A stretch of DNA of 64,000 nt from assembly GCA_947445035.1 (NCBI GenBank), contig CANFCK010000002.1, positions 248,001 through 312,000 on the forward strand, written 5' to 3'. Below, piece by piece: positions 39,994-50,000 of the stretch (positions are counted from its first letter, which is position 1; each line of letters starts with the position of its first letter). The stretch comes from Deltaproteobacteria bacterium. GTDB lineage: Bacteria > Myxococcota_A > UBA796 > SXON01. Below the pieces are notes generated by a model. The model was not told the DNA's origin and made no database searches. It saw only the letters and a program-made list of their open reading frames with translations. Both the position numbers and the translations under genes were made by a program.

Positions 39994-40946
39994 GCCCTCC
40001 CCTCGGCGAAAACCCGCGCAATCACCTCTTCCAACGGGGGCACCTCGACTCCGAACTCCACCAGCGGCGCCAGGGTGAGCAAGCGCTGGATGAGCGCGTT
40101 GGCCTCGGCCGCGGGCACCGTCGCCACCATCCGGCCCTCGGTCACCGCGAAGCCGAGCCCCGCCAACTCCGGCAGCACCTGCTGCACCACGATCCGACGT
40201 TCCGGTGCAACGCGGCGCGACAGCTCATCGAGGGAACCGTCGTAACGGAGCGTACCCTGGTCGATGATGAGCAGCCGGGGCGTCAACGCGGCGATGTCCT
40301 GCATGTAGTGGCTGGTCAAAAGCACCGTGGCGCCGGTTTCGCGGTTGTGTTCGGCGACGAACTGCCGTACTTGCACCTGCATCTCGACGTCCAGCCCGAT
40401 GGTGGGCTCATCCAGAAAAAGCACCTGAGGCCGATGGACCAACGCCGCGATGAGCTCGCACTTCATCCGCTCGCCCAGCGAGAGGTTGCGCACCGGCTTG
40501 TCGAGCAGAGCTTCCGCCCGCAACATCGCCACCAGCTCGTCCAGCGTGCTTCGGAACGCGGCACGTTCTACGCCGTACATCGCGCGGTTGAGCTCGAAGC
40601 TCTCGCGCGCCGGAAGGTCCCACAACAGCTGCTGCTTCTGCCCCATGACCAGGGTGATCTGCTGGAGGAACGCCGGAGCTCGCGATTGGGGAACGTGGCC
40701 AGCGACCGACAGCTCTCCCGAGGTCGGGTACAGGAGGCCGGACAACATCTTGAGCGTCGTCGTTTTTCCCGCGCCATTGGGCCCCAGGAAACCGACACGT
40801 TCCCCCGGCTGGATGGAAAAGCTAAGGTCGCGCACGGCTTTGACCTCGCGGAACTCGCGAGAGAAAAGCGACCGGAGCGCGCCGCCGAGGCCAGGTGGCC
40901 GGACCGGCACGCGGTATGTCTTGGTGAGCCCGCGCACCTGGATCAT
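39990..40946 (-). CDS. ABC transporter ATP-binding protein
   Basis: 318-aa ATPase for the ABC-2 exporter. Walker A GPNGAGKTTTLKML, signature LSLGERMKCELIAAL, Walker B VLFLDEPTIGLD and the H-loop LTSHYM are all present. The C-terminal extension (about 240-318) is typical of exporters of the multidrug/polysaccharide type. First gene of the three-gene minus-strand operon; divergent from the S51-like gene by about 25 nt. Confidence 0.93.
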   Translation of the reverse strand: MIQVRGLTKTYRVPVRPPGLGGALRSLFSREFREVKAVRDLSFSIQPGERVGFLGPNGAGKTTTLKMLSGLLYPTSGELSVAGHVPQSRAPAFLQQITLVMGQKQQLLWDLPARESFELNRAMYGVERAAFRSTLDELVAMLRAEALLDKPVRNLSLGERMKCELIAALVHRPQVLFLDEPTIGLDVEMQVQVRQFVAEHNRETGATVLLTSHYMQDIAALTPRLLIIDQGTLRYDGSLDELSRRVAPERRIVVQQVLPELAGLGFAVTEGRMVATVPAAEANALIQRLLTLAPLVEFGVEVPPLEEVIARVFAEGRA

Positions 40947-40971
40947 CCGCGCCCGTTAACAGCCGGTGCCC

Positions 40972-41886
40972 ATGTCGCTCACCCTCCTGGGGCCCGAACG
41001 CCCAGACGGCGTCCTCCCCGAACTGCTCGTCAAACACGGCATCACCGGGCCGGTCGCGCTGATCAGCGCCGGCTGGCGGTACGACGAAGCACGCGACGAA
41101 CCCCTGCGTGCCGCCATCCCCAACGAGGTCAAAAACCTTCGGCTCTACGAACGCTTCCGCACCCTTGAGCGTGACGCCGCCGAGCTGATGTCCCGCTACA
41201 CCGCCAAGCAAGATGTGTTGCGACGGATCAAGGACCGGTACCGCATGCGAGTGCAGGCCGGCCTCGACAGCGCGTACGCTTTGCTTCGCGAGTTCCGCAC
41301 GCCGACCGACAAGTGGTTCCTCCAAGCGGTGCAGCAGCTCCGCGACACCGATGAGCTCTTCCTTTCCGAAGCACGCGCGCTCCACGAACAGTTCGAGATC
41401 GAAGCGCGGCCCGGCGACCATGCGCTGGTTCGCCGGGAGCGGGATGGGGTGCGCGCCGACATGGATGGCTGCGCCGCGCTGCTCATCGCCGGAGGGCACA
41501 TCGGCGTGCTTCGCAACCGCTGTATTTTCCTGGATGTGGGCCCGGTCCTCACCCATCGGCCGTTGTACGCTTGGAGCGCGGGCGCCATGCTCCTGACCGA
41601 GCGGGTGTTGCTTTACCACGACCACACGGCGTATGGCCCCGGCACGGCGGAGTTCCTGGACCATGGCCTTGGTCTTTTGCGAGAAACCGTGTTGTTGCCA
41701 CACGCGCGCGAACGGTTGAACCTGGAGGACCGAATCCACCTTTCCGTGCTTGCCCACCGCCTCGCCCCACGCCAGGCGGTCTGCCTACAGAACGGCGCGG
41801 CCTTCGAGGATGGCCGATACACCGGGAAGCCCGGCGCTGCCTTCACCCTCACCCTCGACGGGAGCCAGCTTGCAGCGAGTCCTTGA
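40972..41886 (+). CDS. Peptidase S51 / glutamine-amidotransferase-like protein
   Basis: 304 aa from ATG 40972 (GTG 40966 two codons upstream is possible). The C-terminal half shows LLIAGGHIGVLRNRCIFLD and PLYAWSAGAMLLTERVLLYHD. The S-A-G nucleophile elbow with preceding Trp is like the cyanophycinase/PepE (S51) branch of class-I amidotransferase-like folds. The central part is long, helical and charged (LYERFRTLERDAAELMSRY). It probably cleaves or forms an amide in a small peptide-like substrate. Followed by an esterase and, after one opposed gene, an ATP-grasp ligase. Confidence 0.65.
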   Translation: MSLTLLGPERPDGVLPELLVKHGITGPVALISAGWRYDEARDEPLRAAIPNEVKNLRLYERFRTLERDAAELMSRYTAKQDVLRRIKDRYRMRVQAGLDSAYALLREFRTPTDKWFLQAVQQLRDTDELFLSEARALHEQFEIEARPGDHALVRRERDGVRADMDGCAALLIAGGHIGVLRNRCIFLDVGPVLTHRPLYAWSAGAMLLTERVLLYHDHTAYGPGTAEFLDHGLGLLRETVLLPHARERLNLEDRIHLSVLAHRLAPRQAVCLQNGAAFEDGRYTGKPGAAFTLTLDGSQLAASP

Positions 41887-43021
41887 CCTCATCGCGCGCA
41901 TCCAGCGCCCGGGCGTCAAGGCGACGGAGCTGCTCGACGCCTTCGTGGAAGACACCGTTTTTCCGTTGGTCACCGACGACCACGCGGTATTCTTCTATTG
42001 GGACGGGGAACCAACCGAAGCGGTCTTCCTCCAACACTGGGTATTCGGGCTGCCGTCGCGTATCGAACTGCGCCGGATTCCCCACACCAACGCCTTCTGG
42101 CTTCCGTTGGACCTGCCCAAACGGGCGCGGGTCGAGTACAAGTTCGAGCTGGTCCGCAAGGGCGCCGGGCGCTGGTCGGCCGACCCCCGCAATCCACGAC
42201 GCGCGTACGATCCATTTGGCAGCAACTCCGTCTGTCCCGCCTCATCCTACGAGGACCCTGAATGGACCAAGGCGGATCCGTTCGTTCGGGCCGGAACGCT
42301 GGTCTCCGGGAGCTTGCACTCAACGGCGTTTCGTGAGGATCGCGAGTACCAAGTGTACGTTCCCTACGGCGCCCGCGTGGGCAAGAAATACCCGCTGCTC
42401 ATCGTCCACGACGGGCACGATTTCTTGCACTTTGCCGAAATGCGGACCTGCCTGGACAACCTCATCCACCGCCACGAGGTGGCCCCGCTGTTGGTCGCGT
42501 TCACCAACGGAAAAAAGCGCAACTGGGAGTATGCCGCCAACCCCAAGCAGGCGGAGTTCTTGGCCTTGGAGCTGCTCCCCCACCTGCGGGAAAACTTTCC
42601 CGTGCTCGATGGCCCAGAGTTCCAGGGGCTCATGGGCGCGTCGTTCGGTGCGGTCTCGACCTTGTTTGCGGCGGTCAGCCATCCAGGCACCTGGGGCCGG
42701 CTGCTCTTGGAAAGTGGCAGCTTCGCCTTCACCGACATCGGCGAGCACGAACGTGGCCCGATGTGGGACCCGATCGTGAAGTTCGTCAACGACTTCCGGG
42801 CCGATCCCCCCTCGCTCGACGCGCGCGTCTTCCAGAGCTGCGGCACCTTCGAGTCGTTGATTTACTACAATCGCAGCCTCGTGCCCGTATTCCAGCGGGC
42901 GGCCGAAGAAGCCCGCTTCACCGAGGCGCCCGACGGCCACAACTGGATCAATTGGCGCGACCGCCTTCGTGAGGGGCTAACGTGGTTGTTCCCAGGGCCG
43001 TTGTGGATGTACTACGAGTGA
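41870..43021 (+). CDS. Enterochelin-esterase-like alpha/beta hydrolase
   Basis: 383 aa if started at TTG 41870, which has GGGAG at ribosome-binding distance and overlaps the previous gene by 17 nt; ATG 41810 would add a low-complexity Ser/Pro segment. N-terminal residues 20-140 resemble the starch-binding-like lid of Fes/IroD esterases (FYWDGEPTEAVFL, VEYKFELVRKG). The catalytic domain has LLIVHDGHDFLHFAEM, the nucleophile elbow MGASFGAVST and the His in DGHNWINWRDRL. Likely substrate is an ester or lactone of a small molecule. No siderophore genes are visible nearby. Confidence 0.8.
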   Translation: MQRVLDLIARIQRPGVKATELLDAFVEDTVFPLVTDDHAVFFYWDGEPTEAVFLQHWVFGLPSRIELRRIPHTNAFWLPLDLPKRARVEYKFELVRKGAGRWSADPRNPRRAYDPFGSNSVCPASSYEDPEWTKADPFVRAGTLVSGSLHSTAFREDREYQVYVPYGARVGKKYPLLIVHDGHDFLHFAEMRTCLDNLIHRHEVAPLLVAFTNGKKRNWEYAANPKQAEFLALELLPHLRENFPVLDGPEFQGLMGASFGAVSTLFAAVSHPGTWGRLLLESGSFAFTDIGEHERGPMWDPIVKFVNDFRADPPSLDARVFQSCGTFESLIYYNRSLVPVFQRAAEEARFTEAPDGHNWINWRDRLREGLTWLFPGPLWMYYE

Positions 43022-43084
43022 GTTCCCCCTCCCGGTGGCCGGGGGGCGTCATGAGCCAGTTCGTGTGGGTGGTGGCGGTGAGGT

Positions 43085-44527
43085 CTACTCCCGCACCCCC
43101 TCAAACCACGGCACCTCGATCGACAGCCCGCGCTCGGCGTCCTCGATCAGCACCTTGGCGCACAGTCTCCGAGGGTCGGCCGCCATTTCGCCGCGCGCCA
43201 CCCGCAAGGACTCGCGCGGCTCGTCGTCGGCGACCAGCGCCCCCCGCCAGCGAGCATCCGGCGCGTAGATCGAGGGTAGCCAACCCGCCACGATGGCGAC
43301 GACCGCGACCACGACAAGCACCGCCGCCGTCGGACCCACTCGCTCGCGGCGCAACCACGACATCGATTCCGGCGCGCGCCGGCGCAAGCGGTCGAACCCG
43401 AGCAGGAGGGCGCCGGTCGCCAGGCCGAAGAGCAGCGGCAGCGGCGCGGAGCCGAGGGCCAGTTGTCGAGGATGGGGAAGCGTCAGTGCCGCGCTGCGCA
43501 GCAGCACCAGGAACGGCGTGACCGTGAGCACCAGGGCGGCCGCCCGCCGCCACTTGCGCGCCGCCACCAAAACCGCGACAACCGTCGCGACCGCGATGGG
43601 CATGCGCATCGCGTAGAGCTCGCCGCCACCGGGCTGACGGAACCAGCCCTCGCTCATCGACACTGGCCGCGAGCCGTCCACCTCACCCAAAAAACGCAGG
43701 GCGTCGAGCAGCGTCAGCGGCGAGCCATGCCCCCAAATGAACGCAGGGGAATCCTCCCAGCGGGGCAGGGGCCAGCTGACTCCAGCCAGCCGCCCGGCGT
43801 CCTCAGCGTAACGATGCACGGCGCTCTGAAGCGAGGCGGGATTGGCTGGGTAGGACCAAGCGCCGGTCTCCCAGGCGAGCACGACCGCCAAAACCGGTCC
43901 GCACGCGGCGACCACCCGCCCCCACCATGGCAACCGCGCCAGGGCGCCGCCCAACACCGCCCCCGGGAGCAGCGCCACCACCAAGGTCACGCTCCGCAGA
44001 TCGGCGAGGGGCAGCAGGTAGAAACAGACGCTCGCGGCCAACGACCAGCCCGCCCCGCCGCGCGCGATCGCCCCGGAAACTGCCGCCGCGGTCGCGACCT
44101 GGATCAGCATCACCTCCGGGTAGAAGCTGACCGTTCGGCTCAACAAGACCAACGACCCAAAGCAAGGCACCCACGCCACCGTCAGCCAGCCGGCCCGCCG
44201 GCCGCCGATCGCCCTCGCCCACAGAAAGAGCGCCGCCACCCAGCCGACGGCGGAGATCACCGAGGCCGTGGTCAACGCGCCGATCGCGCCCATGGTCGGC
44301 ATCAGCGCCCCCGGCAGTGCGCCCGCCAGGACCGTGCGCTGCGAGGGCCAGAGGTCGAAGCGGCCGTCCGCAAACGACTTTACCGCGAAGCAGTAGTCCT
44401 GAAAGTCGGAGGTGGTGACCGCAAAGCCGCGCACCCGCACCCCGGCCACCACCACGGCGACGAGCCAGGTGCCGAGGACCGCGGCCACCAGCACTTCGGC
44501 GGCTAAAAACCATCGGCGGCGAGACAC
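43085..44527 (-). CDS. Polytopic membrane protein, possible glycosyltransferase-like
   Basis: 480 aa from GTG 44527 with about ten membrane helices separated by short loops (EVLVAAVLGTWLVAVVVAG, ASVISAVGWVAALFLWA, AAVLVVVAVVAIVAGW). A soluble Arg-rich tail closes the protein. The plan of long N-terminal loop with acidic residues (TTSDFQDYCFAVKSFADGR) and many helices fits lipid-linked-sugar transferases of the GT-C type, but no diagnostic motif is secure. It lies on the opposite strand inside the S51/esterase/ATP-grasp group. Confidence 0.55.
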   Translation of the reverse strand: MSRRRWFLAAEVLVAAVLGTWLVAVVVAGVRVRGFAVTTSDFQDYCFAVKSFADGRFDLWPSQRTVLAGALPGALMPTMGAIGALTTASVISAVGWVAALFLWARAIGGRRAGWLTVAWVPCFGSLVLLSRTVSFYPEVMLIQVATAAAVSGAIARGGAGWSLAASVCFYLLPLADLRSVTLVVALLPGAVLGGALARLPWWGRVVAACGPVLAVVLAWETGAWSYPANPASLQSAVHRYAEDAGRLAGVSWPLPRWEDSPAFIWGHGSPLTLLDALRFLGEVDGSRPVSMSEGWFRQPGGGELYAMRMPIAVATVVAVLVAARKWRRAAALVLTVTPFLVLLRSAALTLPHPRQLALGSAPLPLLFGLATGALLLGFDRLRRRAPESMSWLRRERVGPTAAVLVVVAVVAIVAGWLPSIYAPDARWRGALVADDEPRESLRVARGEMAADPRRLCAKVLIEDAERGLSIEVPWFEGVRE

Positions 44528-44585
44528 CGGCGCACGGTAGCACAGGGCGACCCACAGGTTAGCCCTCCCGGCCCCGGAGACCAAG

Positions 44586-45836
44586 ATGTCCCAGACCCGT
44601 CGTATCGGCCTGTCGCTCGGCGCCGACCACTGCTGGCCCGCCTGCTACGAAGAGATCGTCAAGCGCCTGGACCTGAAGCTGCCCGCCGCGGGGGGTACGG
44701 TCGACTTTTCGGTTGAACGGGTCAAGGTGGAGCCCTTCGATCTGCAAGCCACGCCCAACTACGACGTCGTGCTCGACCGGATCACCCACTGGTTCCCGAC
44801 CACCCGCGAGTGGATCAAACAGCTCGCGATCGGCGGCACCTACGTGATGAACAACCCGTGGATGATCCAGTCGGCCGAAAAGCACACCACCTACGTCGCG
44901 ATGATGCGCCTCGGCTTCCCGATCCCCAAAACCGCGCTGCTCCCACCGAAGGAGTACCCGGACGAAGCGGACGTCAACACCACTATCCGCCGCTACAACA
45001 AGCTTTTTTCGCTCGACGCGATCGGCGACTCGGTTGGCTATCCGCTTTTCATGAAGCCGTACGACGGCGGAGCGTGGCGCGGAGTCAGCAAGGTCGACGG
45101 CCGCGCCGCGTTGCACGCCGCCTACAACAGCTCAGGCACCCAGGTCATGCACTTGCAGAAGGCGGTGGACGACTGGGACCTTTTCGTGCGCGCCATCGGC
45201 ATCGGCCCTCAGATCAACTGCGTGAAGTACGACCCGGCGGCACCGCTGCACGCCCGCTATGTCGTCGACTTCAACTTCATGGACGCCCAGGGCTGGACCA
45301 CGATGCAGCGCTATGCGCGCGTGATCAACGCCTTTTTCTGCTGGGACTACAACTCTTGCGAGGCGTTGCGCTCCGGGGGCGTCTTCCATCCCATCGACTT
45401 CGCCAACGCCTGCCCCGACAGCCAGGTCACGTCCTTGCACTACCACTTTCCGTGGACCGTGCGGTCGCTCATCGCGTGGACGCTTTTCTGTGCCTACACC
45501 GAGCGTAAGCCGCGCTTCAATCCCAACTGGCAGCCCTACTTCGACATTGCCGACACCGACCTGCCCTTCGAAGAGAAGCTGGCCCGCTACGATCAACTCG
45601 CCCGCACGTACTTCGACGCCGACCGCTTCGATGAGTTCCGCCGCACCCACCTCGCCCACTTGGACGAGGTGTGCATCGAGTTCTTCCGCACCACCCGCGC
45701 CAAGGACATCATCCGTGAGAAGGTGGGGATGCTCTTCCCCAAGCACGAGATCGAGCAGTTCACCGACCATTTCTACGGGCTCGTCCAGTTCTGGTGCAAG
45801 ACCGAGTCCGATCGCCTCGGGACGAGCCCGGCGTGA
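44586..45836 (+). CDS. ATP-grasp ligase-like enzyme
   Basis: 416 aa from ATG 44586. It reads as an ATP-grasp fold: a pre-domain (GADHCWPACYEEIVKRLDLK), an NPWMIQSAEKHTTYVAMM segment, then the grasp core VGYPLFMKPYDGGAWRGVSK with the Lys that holds ATP, and HLQKAVDDWDLFVRAIGIG. A C-terminal acidic/Asn pattern (FHPIDFANACPDS) may hold metals. These enzymes join a carboxylate to an amine, thiol or hydroxyl. The gene is followed, in GTGA overlap, by the SGNH hydrolase. Confidence 0.75.
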   Translation: MSQTRRIGLSLGADHCWPACYEEIVKRLDLKLPAAGGTVDFSVERVKVEPFDLQATPNYDVVLDRITHWFPTTREWIKQLAIGGTYVMNNPWMIQSAEKHTTYVAMMRLGFPIPKTALLPPKEYPDEADVNTTIRRYNKLFSLDAIGDSVGYPLFMKPYDGGAWRGVSKVDGRAALHAAYNSSGTQVMHLQKAVDDWDLFVRAIGIGPQINCVKYDPAAPLHARYVVDFNFMDAQGWTTMQRYARVINAFFCWDYNSCEALRSGGVFHPIDFANACPDSQVTSLHYHFPWTVRSLIAWTLFCAYTERKPRFNPNWQPYFDIADTDLPFEEKLARYDQLARTYFDADRFDEFRRTHLAHLDEVCIEFFRTTRAKDIIREKVGMLFPKHEIEQFTDHFYGLVQFWCKTESDRLGTSPA

Positions 45837-47023
45837 AGGTGAAGGCTCCGGAAAGGGGCCACCAAGCGGACGCGCACCGGCCGGCCACACCGGTGGCAAG
45901 GCGCTGGCTTCGACGTTTGCTTCTGGTCGCTGGTGGGCTCGCCGCTGGGCTGCTCCTCGCTGAGGCGATCGGGCGCACCGATGGCTTGGTGCGCGGGAAC
46001 GACCTCGTCTTTTCGGCGCCGATGTCCTATCCGAAGGACATCTACGTGCAAGACGGGCCGATGACCTATCCAAACCCGAACTTCACGGGGACCATCCAGA
46101 GTTTTGGCTATTCGGTCACGCCGCACTTCTCTTCCTGGGGCACGCGGGGCGCCGAACCCGTCAACGACGCCCGCACCTGGATCGTTGTCGGCGATTCGTT
46201 CACCATCGGGCTGCAGGTCGACGACGGCGAGACCTTTTCGGCCCGGCTGGCTGAGAACCTCGGCATCCAGGTGCTCAACGCCGGGGTGGACGGCTACTCG
46301 ACCTGGCGGGAGGCGATCCGAACCGTACAGCTTGGCCGACACTTTCCGCCCGAAGTGGTGGTCGCCGTCTTCTTTACGGGCAACGACTTCTTCGACAACC
46401 GGCAAGAGCCGCCGCTGACGCTGGATGTTCCTGGCCTCGGCCCCGGTGAGCCCGGCGCGCCCGCGTTCGCGCTACCCAAAGTCGGCATCGGCATCCACAC
46501 CCCCTACTGGCTTCGCGTGCTTCGCGACCGGAGCGTGCTGGCGGCGCATTACTGGGCGTGGCACGAGACGCGCCGGGTGCGCCGCGGGCGCGACCCCAAT
46601 GCGAGGCGCTTCCGCGAAGAGTTGGGCATCTTCACCGTTGAAGGCCGTGCGCGTGCCGCTGCCGACGAGCCCGCTACGACTCAGGCGCTGGCGTCGTTTC
46701 GGGAGGCGTGCCGGCTGGTGGGGGCGCGGCCGTTGGTCGCGGTGGTGCCTCCCGCTTTTGTCATGGACGACGCCACCGCGCGCCGCACGTTCGCGAGCGT
46801 CGGCCTCGAGAAGGTCACCCCCGACCTCGACGGCGCCCAGACCGCGGCCCTGGCCGCCGCAGCGGCGGCGGGCGTCCGTAGCTGCGACCTGCTGCCCCCA
46901 TTGAGGCAGGCGGCGCGCCGCGGGGACCGCCCCTTTCTACCGTTCGACGGGCATTTGACCGTTGAGGGCCATCGTGTGGCAGCGGCCGCGATCGAGGCCT
47001 GCGCGGCCATTCCGGGGGGGTGA
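45833..47023 (+). CDS. Membrane-anchored SGNH/GDSL hydrolase
   Basis: 396 aa from GTG 45833 (overlaps the ATP-grasp stop by GTGA). An N-terminal helix (LLLVAGGLAAGLLLAEAIG) follows a basic stretch and anchors it with the catalytic domain outside. SGNH blocks: GDSFTIGLQVDDG (Ser), a Gly in VLNAGVDGYSTW, GND in FFTGNDFFDN, and the Asp/His block FDGHLTVEGH. Likely an esterase, acetylesterase or lipase acting on a surface polymer or conjugate. Ends the ATP-grasp unit. Confidence 0.85.
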   Translation: MKVKAPERGHQADAHRPATPVARRWLRRLLLVAGGLAAGLLLAEAIGRTDGLVRGNDLVFSAPMSYPKDIYVQDGPMTYPNPNFTGTIQSFGYSVTPHFSSWGTRGAEPVNDARTWIVVGDSFTIGLQVDDGETFSARLAENLGIQVLNAGVDGYSTWREAIRTVQLGRHFPPEVVVAVFFTGNDFFDNRQEPPLTLDVPGLGPGEPGAPAFALPKVGIGIHTPYWLRVLRDRSVLAAHYWAWHETRRVRRGRDPNARRFREELGIFTVEGRARAAADEPATTQALASFREACRLVGARPLVAVVPPAFVMDDATARRTFASVGLEKVTPDLDGAQTAALAAAAAAGVRSCDLLPPLRQAARRGDRPFLPFDGHLTVEGHRVAAAAIEACAAIPGG

Positions 47024-47073
47024 CGGCGTCCTGGGCAAACCACCCCTTGCGCCTCCGTGCCCGAAAGAGCAGA

Positions 47074-50000
47074 ATGGCGGCCATGCTCAAGCTCTCCTTG
47101 GTCTCCCTCCTCGCCCTGTTGGCCGCCTTCCCCGCACACGCGGCGACGCTGGACGTCGATGCAGCGGGCAGCGCCACCTACGTCACCATCCAGGACGCGA
47201 TCGACGCGGCGGTGGACGGTGACCTGATTCGGGTCGAGAGCGGCACCTACGCCGAGGCCATCGACTTCGACGGTAAGATGCTCAATATCTACTCGCGGGC
47301 AGGCTCCGCCAGCACCATCATCGACGCCGCCGGCGGGGCCGGGTGGGCGGTGCAGGCCACCAGCGGCGAGGCGCCCGGCACCGCGCTGGAAGGCTTCACC
47401 GTTCGCAACACCGGCGCCGGCGGCGTCTACGTGTACAACGCCGACTTCGCGATGGACGACGTGATCGTCGAGGACCTCGGCAGCACAGGGTACTACGGAC
47501 CTGGGCTCTACGTCGCCAGCTCCGACGTCACGGTGGCCAACTCCACCTTCTCGGGCATCACCGGCTACGTGGGCGGCGCGGTCTACGCTTCAGCGTCGAC
47601 CTTGGACTTCAGCAACACGACGTTTTCGGACAACTGGTCGTACTACGGCTCGGCGATGTACCTGACCGGCAGCGACGTCACGCTCACCGACTCGACTGTT
47701 GATGGCAACCAGTCCTACTACGGGGGTGCGGGCATCTACGCCTACGCGTCGAGCACGGTGGCCGGCACGAACCTCGCGATCACCAACAACATCGCCGGCT
47801 ACGGCTACGGTGCGGGCCTCCTGGTCAGCACCAGCTCGGACGCGACGCTGACCGGCGGCGAAGTCAGCGACAACGTCGCGACCTACGCGACTTCCGGGTA
47901 CTACGGCGCCGTCTGGATTGAGACCAACTCGACGCTTGCGGCCACGTCGGTCACCTTCGCCCGCAACGACGGCTACGGCGGTGCCGCGGCGACGATCTAC
48001 AACTACTCGGAAGGCAGCTTCGACGACTGCACCTTCGAAGACAACAGCAGCCTGTACTACGGCGCCCTGCAGCTAAGCACCGGGTCGGACGCCACGGTCA
48101 CCAACTCGACGTTCTCCGGCAACACCTCCGGCGGCTACGGCGCGGGGATCTACGCCTCCGGCACCTTCACCCTCGACGTCACCGGCTCCACGTTCGACAG
48201 CAACGTCGCGACCTCCTACGGCGGCGCCATCTACGGGTACAGCTACGGCGAGATGACGATCGTCGACTCCACGTTCGACGCCAATGAGGCCTCGAACGGC
48301 GGGGCGATCTGGGCCCAGCAGCTCTACGACGTGCTCGCGGTGACGGACTCCACCTTCACCGGCAACGAAGCCACCAGCGGCAGCGGCGGGGCGATCTACG
48401 CCTACTACTACGCCGAGGTCGATGTCGCAGACTGCACCTTCGAGTCGAACGAAGCGGCCAGCGGCGGCGGTGCGATCGTCGGCTACTACCTCTACGACGA
48501 CGTGGATGTGCGCAACTCCACCTTCACCGACAACGTCGCGAGCACCGGCGGCGGCGGCGCGATCTTCCTGTATGGCTACACGGGGGCCAACCTCAGCTCC
48601 AGCGCGTTCTCCGGCAATGAGGGAACGTCCGGCGGCGCCATCTACGCGTACTACACGCTCGCGACGGTCAACGCGACGGCCTGCTCCTTCGACAGCAACG
48701 AGGCCCAGGGGGCCGGCGGCGCGATCTACTCCTACTACCAGACCGAGATCGAGATCCAGAGCTGCAGCTTCGACAACAACATCGCCTACACCGAAGGCGG
48801 CGCGTTCTACGCCTACTACACGGTCACCCCCATCTCGGTGAAGGACTCCACCTTCACCAGCAACAGCGCCGACCACGGCAGCGGCGGCGGCATCTACGTC
48901 TACTACGACGCCGAGGTCGAGCTCGAGGGCAACACCTTCACCAGCAACTACGCCTACACCAGCGGCGGCGGCTACTTCGGCGCGTACCTCGTCAACACCC
49001 AGAGCCTGGACGACACGTTCGAGGGCAACACCGCCGAGCACGGCAACGGCGGCGGCATCGACCAGGACGGCGTCTACGCGGGCTACGGCGAGTCCAGCTT
49101 CACCAACACGGTGCTGCACAACAACACGGCCGGGTACTACGGCGGCGGCATGCTGCTGAACTACCAGTCGGTGTCGGTGCTGGACGGGCTCGACGTTCAG
49201 GGCAACGTCGCCGACCGCAACTTCGGCGGTGGCATCTACGCCTATGGCAACACCGATCTGCTTGTCAGCCACACCAATATCTGCGGCAACACCGCCGACG
49301 AAGGCGGCGGCGTCTACACCAGCTACAGCACCAACGCCGAGTGGACCAACAACGTGGTGCAGGAAAACGTCGCCAACTACGGCGGCGGCATGGCGTTTGT
49401 GACCGAATACGCGCTCGCGGTCACCAACAACACGGTGGTCGGCAACGACGGCGCCAGCGACGGCGGCGGGCTGTACCTTTACGGCGTCCACGGCGCATTC
49501 ACCAACAACCTCGTCGGGTACAGCCAGGACGGCGATGGCCTGGTGGTCGACGACAGCGACTCGGCCGCCAACTCGACCTTCACCTACAACGACTGGTACA
49601 ACAACGTCAGTGACGATGCGAGCGGCTACGTCACCAGCGCCGACCTCGCGACCATGGCCGGCAACATCTTCCTCGATCCGGACCTGTACGACTACACGGT
49701 CGACGGCGACTGCACCAACGACGTGCTTTTGCCCAACGGCAGCAGCCCGCTCATCAACGGCGGTGACCCGACGCTGTCCGATCCCGACGGCAGCGTCAGC
49801 GACATCGGCGCCTACGGGGGTCCGGGCGGCGAAATCGCGGACGCCGACGGCGATGGCTACGCCTCGGCCATCGACTGCGACGATGCCGATGCCTCCATCA
49901 ACCCCGGCGCCACCGAGATCGTAGGGGATGGCATCGACCAGGACTGCGACGGCGCCGACCTCACCGCGGCCGAGCTGGACCTCGACGGCGACGGCCACGA

